In this document: positions 6,665 to 9,778 of the stretch, piece after piece | Numbering within the stretch: the stretch's first letter is position 1 | Layout: every line of letters starts with the position of its first letter | Origin: Candidatus Uhrbacteria bacterium | Lineage (GTDB): Bacteria; Patescibacteriota; Patescibacteriia; CAIXNZ01 | Reading direction: 5' to 3' | NCBI GenBank assembly: GCA_011046145.1 | Contig: DSBA01000066.1 | Location: forward strand, 1-9,778 | DNA: 9,778 nucleotides | The notes under the pieces: generated by a model | Database searches by the model: none | What the model was told of the DNA's origin: nothing | The model's input: the letters and a program-made list of their open reading frames with translations, nothing else | Translations under genes and position numbers: made by a program

Positions 6665-6946
6665 ATGAAAAAATTTAAAAATACAATAACCGCAACGCCT
6701 GGAACAACGACTGAAAATAAAACCGGTGGCTGGCGTACCTATAAACCCGTAGTTGATCACGAAGTTTGTATTGGCTGCGACATGTGCAATAAGGTTTGTC
6801 CCGAAGGGGTTTGCTTTGCCACAGGCCAGAAAAATTCCAAAGGCCGGATTTTTTATGATCGCGATCTGGATTATTGCAAAGGCTGCGGTTTGTGCGCCAA
6901 AGAGTGTCCGGTGAATGCCATTAAGATGGTGAGTGATTATAAATAA
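6665..6946 (+). CDS. porD: Pyruvate/2-oxoacid:ferredoxin oxidoreductase, delta (2x[4Fe-4S] ferredoxin) subunit
   Basis: The 93-residue protein carries two ferredoxin-type CxxCxxCxxxC-P motifs: Cys35, Cys38, Cys41, Cys45 and Cys71, Cys74, Cys77, Cys81, each followed by Pro. They would bind two [4Fe-4S] clusters passing electrons from the beta subunit to external ferredoxin. GGWRTYKPVVD (21-31) before the first motif is the usual PorD entry segment (compare TG.WR..KPV.D). An extra Cys50 follows the first motif. The first 20 residues are Thr- and Lys-rich and poorly conserved in appearance. It starts one base after the porG stop. Directly downstream the operon is interrupted by a repeat array, hairpins and an opposite-strand gene before porA. 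Confidence 0.94.
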   Translation: MKKFKNTITATPGTTTENKTGGWRTYKPVVDHEVCIGCDMCNKVCPEGVCFATGQKNSKGRIFYDRDLDYCKGCGLCAKECPVNAIKMVSDYK

Positions 6947-6996
6947 GGTTATGTGAAGTTGTATTAAGTTTTATGAGGTTGTATAAGGTTGCTGTT
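6947..6996. repeat. Degenerate 10-bp-period array after porD
   Basis: Starting at the base after the porD stop, five units of exactly 10 bases can be laid end to end (6947, 6957, 6967, 6977, 6987), consensus RGTTGTATDA. A similar TTGTA-based array with 10-11-base spacing starts directly after the porA stop. No ORF is associated with it. Confidence 0.65.
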
Positions 6997-6999
6997 GCA

Positions 7000-7027
7000 G
7001 GGCGAAAACGCCCGTCTTGATTTTTTT
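7000..7027 (+). terminator. Possible intrinsic terminator or attenuator after porD
   Basis: GGGCG-AAAA-CGCCC (7000-7013) forms a short GC-rich hairpin; a run of seven T residues follows at 7021-7027 after a 7-base gap. The gap and the five-pair stem make it weaker than the other terminators here. The same 14 bases can instead pair with 7089-7102, so the hairpin could be switched or simply be part of the repeat element. Confidence 0.4.
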
Positions 7028-7102
7028 ATTTACCGCCTCCTTTAGGAGGCGATCGACGGCTAAAGCCGTCGGTAAGTCCGGATATAAAGGGCGTTTTCGC
7101 CC
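7000..7102. repeat. Nested inverted-repeat element with four hairpins
   Basis: The ends, GGGCGAAAACGCCC (7000-7013) and GGGCGTTTTCGCCC (7089-7102), are exact reverse complements, and each also folds on itself. Between them lie CGCCTCC-TTTA-GGAGGCG (7034-7051) and CGACGGC-TAAA-GCCGTCG (7054-7071), both perfect 7-bp stems with 4-base loops. TTAC (7030-7033) and GGTAA (7071-7075) can close these two into a three-way junction. The element is markedly more GC-rich than its surroundings. It resembles a REP- or MITE-like palindromic element or a structured RNA; it encodes no protein I can see. Confidence 0.75.
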
Positions 7103-7113
7103 GAGAATCACGA

Positions 7114-7172
7114 TCCTATTAATTTTTAAATAAAAAAGTCCGACTATTCATGATTTCGCCGGACTAATAGGA
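7114..7172. repeat. Inverted repeat TCCTATTA / TAATAGGA around the opposite-strand terminator
   Basis: The 8-base arms at 7114-7121 and 7165-7172 are exact reverse complements and enclose the AGTCCG/CGGACT terminator stem, sharing base 7165 with it. They may form an alternative longer hairpin, or mark the edge of an inserted unit. Confidence 0.45.
7131..7166 (-). terminator. Intrinsic terminator of the small opposite-strand gene
   Basis: On the minus strand AGTCCG (7165-7160) pairs with CGGACT (7142-7137) and is followed directly by TTTTTT. It lies 13 bases past the stop of the gene at 7179-7397 and would stop its transcript before it enters the hairpin element and porD. Confidence 0.7.
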
Positions 7173-7178
7173 ATTGTA

Positions 7179-7397
7179 TCAGAAAATGATTTCCTGACCC
7201 TTGTCGTCCCAGAGAAAGAAAACCGATTCTTGATCCTTTGCTCGCAGCCATTCTGCGATGAGGAGGGCGCAATCGTAATGATAGATGTCCGCCACGATGT
7301 GGAGTTCTCCATCATTCATGTCTTCCCTGGTAATGCGATATTTGTCTTTGGGCGCCTTAAAATCTGCTGGTGTAATCTGACCATGTTCATTGGGCAT
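7179..7397 (-). CDS. Small acidic protein of unknown function inside the por operon, opposite strand
   Basis: I do not recognise this 72-residue protein. It is acidic (15 Asp/Glu against 8 Lys/Arg), has no signal peptide or membrane helix, and could fold as a small alpha/beta domain: ELHIVADIYHYDCALLIAEW (31-50) reads as a strand followed by a helix, and SVFFLWDDKGQEIIF (58-72) as a beta hairpin. Evidence that it is real: a strong AAAGGAG seven bases before the ATG, a promoter-like pair upstream, and a terminator just past its TGA stop. It is the only gene here with a canonical Shine-Dalgarno and the only one ending in TGA, and it appears more GC-rich than its neighbours, all compatible with acquisition from elsewhere. 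It divides porD from porA. A regulatory, antitoxin-like or inserted-cargo role would be guesswork. Confidence 0.72.
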   Translation of the reverse strand: MPNEHGQITPADFKAPKDKYRITREDMNDGELHIVADIYHYDCALLIAEWLRAKDQESVFFLWDDKGQEIIF

Positions 7398-7403
7398 GTC
7401 TTC

Positions 7404-7410
7404 GCTCCTT
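7404..7410 (-). promoter_or_regulatory. Strong Shine-Dalgarno of the small opposite-strand gene
   Basis: The minus strand reads AAAGGAG, then seven bases, then ATG at 7397. No other gene in the window has such a site; the por genes, rnj, the solute-binding gene and the DsbA-like gene start after A/T-rich sequence. Confidence 0.7.
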
Positions 7411-7442
7411 TCGTTAAAAAATTTTAAATTCTCGAATATATA

Positions 7443-7471
7443 AATTTATCATAATTTTTATAAAATGTCAA
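7443..7471 (-). promoter_or_regulatory. Predicted promoter of the small gene, overlapping the porA start codon
   Basis: On the minus strand a perfect TTGACA (7471-7466) is followed after 17 bases by TAAATT (7448-7443, four of six), with TG in the extended -10 position. The -35 box covers the second and third bases of the porA ATG and its next codon. The transcript would start near 7436, giving a leader of about 39 bases containing the Shine-Dalgarno. Confidence 0.5.
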
Positions 7472-8634
7472 GACTGCAACAAAATAAAAAACAAATTTTA
7501 GAAGGCTCGCATGCTGTCGCGGAAATTGTAAAAAATTTAAAGCCGGCTGTTGTGGCTGCTTATCCGATTACACCGCAGACGCATATTGTTGAAGACTTGT
7601 CTAAAATGAAAAGCGATGGCTTGGCTGATTTTGAATTTATTAATGCGGAATCAGAATTTGCGGCAGCATCTATTGTTTTGGGCGCCAGCTCTACTGGAGT
7701 TAGAACTTATACTGCTACTAATGCCCAAGGTTTATTATTAATGATAGAAGTTTTATTTAATATTGCCGGTATGCGTTTGCCGGTAGTGATTACCTGCACT
7801 AATCGCGCAGTTTCTGCTCCGATAAATATTTGGAATGATCAGCAAGATTCATTAACCATCCGCGACGCAGGCTGGCTCCAGCTTTATGCGGAAACAAATC
7901 AGGAAACAGTTGATTTGCATATCTTAGCTTATAAACTGGCTGAAAGTTTAATGTTGCCGGTGATGGTTAATATGGGCGGCTTTGTTTTGACCCATACTTT
8001 TGAAGCCGTGGAAATTCCGGAAACAAGTTTGATTAAAAAATTTTTGCCTGATTATGTCCCGCCCAAAGATTCTATTTTGGATACAAAAAATCCCCGTTCC
8101 CTAGGAACTTTTGCAGCGCCTGATAGGTATATGGAAATCCGGCAGGAACTTTTTAATGATGTTGCCGCGGCTAGTAAAGAGATTGTTAAGCAAAATTTAG
8201 AATTTAAAAAAGTTTTCGGCCGAGGCAGGGGCAATGGTTTGATTGAAGAATATAAAACAAAGGACGCGGAAATAATTTTAGTAGCCATGGGCTCTGTTTG
8301 CGGTACAATTAAAGAAACGATCGATGAATTGCGCGCTAAAGGTAAAAAAATTGGATTGCTTAAAATAATTTCCTTCCGGCCTTTTCCTGATAATGGGATT
8401 GCTAGAATTTTGAGTAAGGCAAAGTGTGTTGGCGTGATTGATAAGTCAATTTCTATTGGAAGCGAAGGCGTTTTAGCGTCAGATATTAAACGCGCTTGTT
8501 TCGGCAAAATTAAAGCGCCGATAAAAAGTTTTATTGTTGGTTTGGGAGGACGCGATGTGACTAGGGCTATGATTGGGAAAATAGTTAATGAGGTAAAAGA
8601 TAGATCTATCGAAGTAAAATTTATTGGAAAATAA
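7465..8634 (+). CDS. porA: Pyruvate/2-oxoacid:ferredoxin oxidoreductase, alpha subunit
   Basis: At 389 residues this matches four-subunit PorA. It carries the pyrimidine-binding side of the thiamine diphosphate site, with AAYPITPQTHIVE (31-43), the NAESEFAAASIVLGAS stretch (60-75, Glu62 and Glu64), TYTATNAQGL (81-90) and MRLPVVITCTNRAVSAP (103-119), which holds the Thr-Asn-Arg seen in the family. Residues 268-300 and 320-340 fit the transketolase C-terminal-like domain. With PorB it forms the catalytic core, and with PorG and PorD the complete enzyme. It has no Shine-Dalgarno. It is separated from porD by 518 bases holding an opposite-strand gene, unlike the usual contiguous order. A plus-strand promoter for it is only weakly suggested (TATCAT at 7447-7452). 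Pyruvate is the most likely substrate, but other 2-oxoacids are not excluded. Confidence 0.93.
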   Translation: MSRLQQNKKQILEGSHAVAEIVKNLKPAVVAAYPITPQTHIVEDLSKMKSDGLADFEFINAESEFAAASIVLGASSTGVRTYTATNAQGLLLMIEVLFNIAGMRLPVVITCTNRAVSAPINIWNDQQDSLTIRDAGWLQLYAETNQETVDLHILAYKLAESLMLPVMVNMGGFVLTHTFEAVEIPETSLIKKFLPDYVPPKDSILDTKNPRSLGTFAAPDRYMEIRQELFNDVAAASKEIVKQNLEFKKVFGRGRGNGLIEEYKTKDAEIILVAMGSVCGTIKETIDELRAKGKKIGLLKIISFRPFPDNGIARILSKAKCVGVIDKSISIGSEGVLASDIKRACFGKIKAPIKSFIVGLGGRDVTRAMIGKIVNEVKDRSIEVKFIGK

Positions 8635-8698
8635 TTTGTAATACGGTTGTAATAAGATTGTAAAACAATTGTATTACCAAGTTTTACCAATGTATTAC
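8635..8698. repeat. Degenerate 10-11-bp-period array with internal inversion after porA
   Basis: TTGTA cores begin at 8636, 8647, 8658 and 8669, exactly 11 bases apart; then TTACCAA occurs at 8674 and 8684, which is the reverse-complement form of the TTGGTAA theme. GTAATAC (8638-8644) and GTATTAC (8671-8677 and 8692-8698) are complementary, so the region can fold as an imperfect AT-rich hairpin. It fills the porA-porB gap. Confidence 0.6.
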
Positions 8699-8718
8699 TA
8701 TTTATTAAAAAATAAAAT

Positions 8719-9618
8719 ATGCCAAAATATTCTAATCCATTTGAACACTTGCTAAATCCTGGTCATACGGCTTGTCCGGGTTGTGGCCAATTGATTGCGG
8801 CGCGGCATGTGGTTAATGCTTGCGGTAAAAACACGATTATTACTAATGCGACAGGCTGTTTGGAGGTGACAACTTCAAAGCATCCGACATCAAGCTGGAA
8901 AGTGCCTTGGATCCATTCTTTGTTTGAAAATCCTTCGGCTGTCGCCTCGGGCATTTTGGCGGCTTTAAAACAAAAAGGCTTGGATAAAAAAGTTAAAGTT
9001 CTAGCCCAAGGCGGTGACGGATCTACTTTTGATATTGGTTTTGGCTTAATTTCCGGCATGTGGGAGCGGGGCGATAACATATTATATGTATGTTATGATA
9101 CGGAAGTTTATTCTAATACCGGCTATCAGGCTTCTGGCGCAACTCCCCATAATTCCTTTACCCGCACTTCCTGGCCAGGCAAAAAGTCATTGGGCAATAA
9201 TTTGTTTAAAAAAAATATGCTGGAGATTGCCTTGGCTCATGGTTTGCCTTATGTAGCGACTTCAACTTCAGGTTATATAGAAGACATAAAAAGAAAGGTT
9301 AAAAAAGCCTGGGAGATCCCGGGTTCAAAATTTATTCATATTTTAACGCCTTGTGTTCCAGGCTGGGGAATTAATGATGATCAGGCTATTGAAGTCGGCA
9401 AACTGGCTCAAAAGACCGGATTTTTTCCAGTGGTGGAATTTATAAATGGGGAAATGGGCAGTTCCATGAAAGTGCCGCAGCAAACGCCAAAAGTTGATGA
9501 ATATTTAAAGTATCATGTTCGCTTTAAGCATTTATTTAAAGACCCGCGCGGCGCAGAGCAGATTGGAATTTTACAAAAAATTTGCGATGATAATATTAAA
9601 AAATATAATTTAAGATAA
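8719..9618 (+). CDS. porB: Pyruvate/2-oxoacid:ferredoxin oxidoreductase, beta subunit
   Basis: This 299-residue subunit is normal length for PorB, which binds the diphosphate of thiamine diphosphate and the [4Fe-4S] cluster nearest the active site. Cluster ligands visible are Cys19 and Cys22 (HTACPGCGQ), Cys47 (ATGCLEV) and Cys212 (TPCVPGW). The thiamine motif begins at GGDGSTFDIGFG (98-109) and continues to YDTEVYSNTGYQASGATP (126-143), including the Asn residues expected near the Mg site. The protein lacks fused ferredoxin or CoA domains, so it is the archaeal/Thermotoga-like four-subunit type rather than the single-chain PFOR. It follows porA after 84 bases of repeat array and is closed by an intrinsic terminator. 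The start has no Shine-Dalgarno. Confidence 0.95.
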   Translation: MPKYSNPFEHLLNPGHTACPGCGQLIAARHVVNACGKNTIITNATGCLEVTTSKHPTSSWKVPWIHSLFENPSAVASGILAALKQKGLDKKVKVLAQGGDGSTFDIGFGLISGMWERGDNILYVCYDTEVYSNTGYQASGATPHNSFTRTSWPGKKSLGNNLFKKNMLEIALAHGLPYVATSTSGYIEDIKRKVKKAWEIPGSKFIHILTPCVPGWGINDDQAIEVGKLAQKTGFFPVVEFINGEMGSSMKVPQQTPKVDEYLKYHVRFKHLFKDPRGAEQIGILQKICDDNIKKYNLR

Positions 9619-9636
9619 TTAGCTACTATTTATATT

Positions 9637-9664
9637 AAACGCTTTGTGAAAACAAGGCGTTTTT
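9637..9664 (+). terminator. Intrinsic terminator of the por operon
   Basis: AAACGCTTTG (9637-9646) pairs with CAAGGCGTTT (9653-9662) over ten pairs, one a wobble, around a six-base loop, and ends in a T run. It lies 18 bases past the porB stop. Confidence 0.75.
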
Positions 9665-9685
9665 AAATTGATTTGCCCTCAACCT

Positions 9686-9778
9686 CTGTATAGTTAATAG
9701 TCAAGGGTAACACTTTTAATAAATTTTTCATGTGGAGTTAATCCATTAATGGATAAATGAATCCTTTCATAGTTATAG
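9686..9778 (-). mobile_element. 3' end of an insertion sequence (right copy, inverted)
   Basis: These 93 bases are the reverse complement of 27-119 with one mismatch. The two IS copies therefore point toward each other with their transposase 3' ends facing the enclosed genes. The window ends inside the element, so its 5' end, terminal repeat and target duplication cannot be seen. Confidence 0.8.
9694..9778 (-). CDS. Transposase, C-terminal fragment (second copy)
   Basis: On the minus strand a frame enters at the window edge and ends with TAA at 9696-9694, giving 28 residues, YNYERIHLSINGLTPHEKF followed by nine more to the stop. It is identical to the left copy over this stretch except for the last residue (Tyr instead of Cys). 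The fragment is partial because the window ends. Confidence 0.75.
   Translation of the reverse strand, partial: YNYERIHLSINGLTPHEKFIKSVTLDY

Noticed and set aside
7000..7110. tRNA or a known riboswitch in the hairpin cluster
   Set aside because: The junction has no acceptor stem with CCA, no T-loop sequence and no motif of a riboswitch class that I recognise.
7179..7181. Possible TGA recoding, as in some candidate phyla
   Set aside because: The small gene ends at TGA directly before its terminator, Trp is TGG throughout, and the other genes end in TAA or TAG at sensible lengths, so the standard bacterial code fits.
8052..8690. 212-residue open frame on the minus strand across porA
   Set aside because: It lies antisense to the well-supported porA frame, reads as a shadow of it and shows no recognisable domain, ribosome site or terminator.
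8763..9080. 105-residue minus-strand frame inside porB
   Set aside because: It is antisense to the conserved CPGCG and GDG region of porB, whose constraints explain the open frame.

Overview
This 9.8 kb AT-rich window looks like a chromosomal segment, probably a whole contig, from a candidate-phyla-radiation (Patescibacteria, Parcubacteria-like) bacterium. The reasons are the small housekeeping set with tight spacing, a lineage-style RNase J with an HGHYDH metal motif, a membrane-anchored orphan peptide-binding protein next to secG, mostly leader-poor starts without Shine-Dalgarno sequences, and low-complexity intergenic arrays. One gene ends in TGA, and tryptophan is encoded by TGG, so I see no sign of the TGA recoding used by Gracilibacteria/SR1. 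The taxonomic call is inference from gene content, not a marker-gene placement.

Layout, left to right. The first 119 bases are the 3' end of an insertion sequence: the C-terminus of an integrase-like DDE transposase reading inward. The last 93 bases carry the same end in inverted orientation (92 of 93 bases identical). Inside these is a leftward block. It begins at the left with an unrecognised three-helix membrane protein that has a coiled-coil stalk and two sets of tandem peptide repeats, with its own promoter and terminator. Next come RNase J, an orphan family 5 extracellular solute-binding protein starting with GTG, and SecG. A divergent promoter region (about 5230-5325) separates secG from a rightward block: a membrane-anchored DsbA-like thioredoxin-fold protein with a CPYS active site, then the four subunits of a pyruvate/2-oxoacid:ferredoxin oxidoreductase in the order porG, porD, porA, porB, closed by an intrinsic terminator.

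The most unusual region is 6947-7464, which splits the por operon. It contains a 10-bp-period array starting right after the porD stop, a 103-bp nested inverted-repeat element with four GC-rich hairpins, and a small unrecognised gene on the opposite strand. That gene has its own terminator, a strong Shine-Dalgarno sequence, and a predicted promoter whose -35 box lies on the porA start codon. A related 10-11-bp-period array follows porA.

Functionally, the por genes would oxidise pyruvate or another 2-oxoacid to acyl-CoA and CO2 with reduction of ferredoxin in the cytoplasm. The DsbA-like protein, SecG, the solute-binding protein and the stalk protein all concern the cell envelope, and RNase J is an RNA maturation and decay enzyme. 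The flanking IS ends may mean a composite-transposon-like arrangement, but an assembly broken at multicopy repeats explains them just as well.
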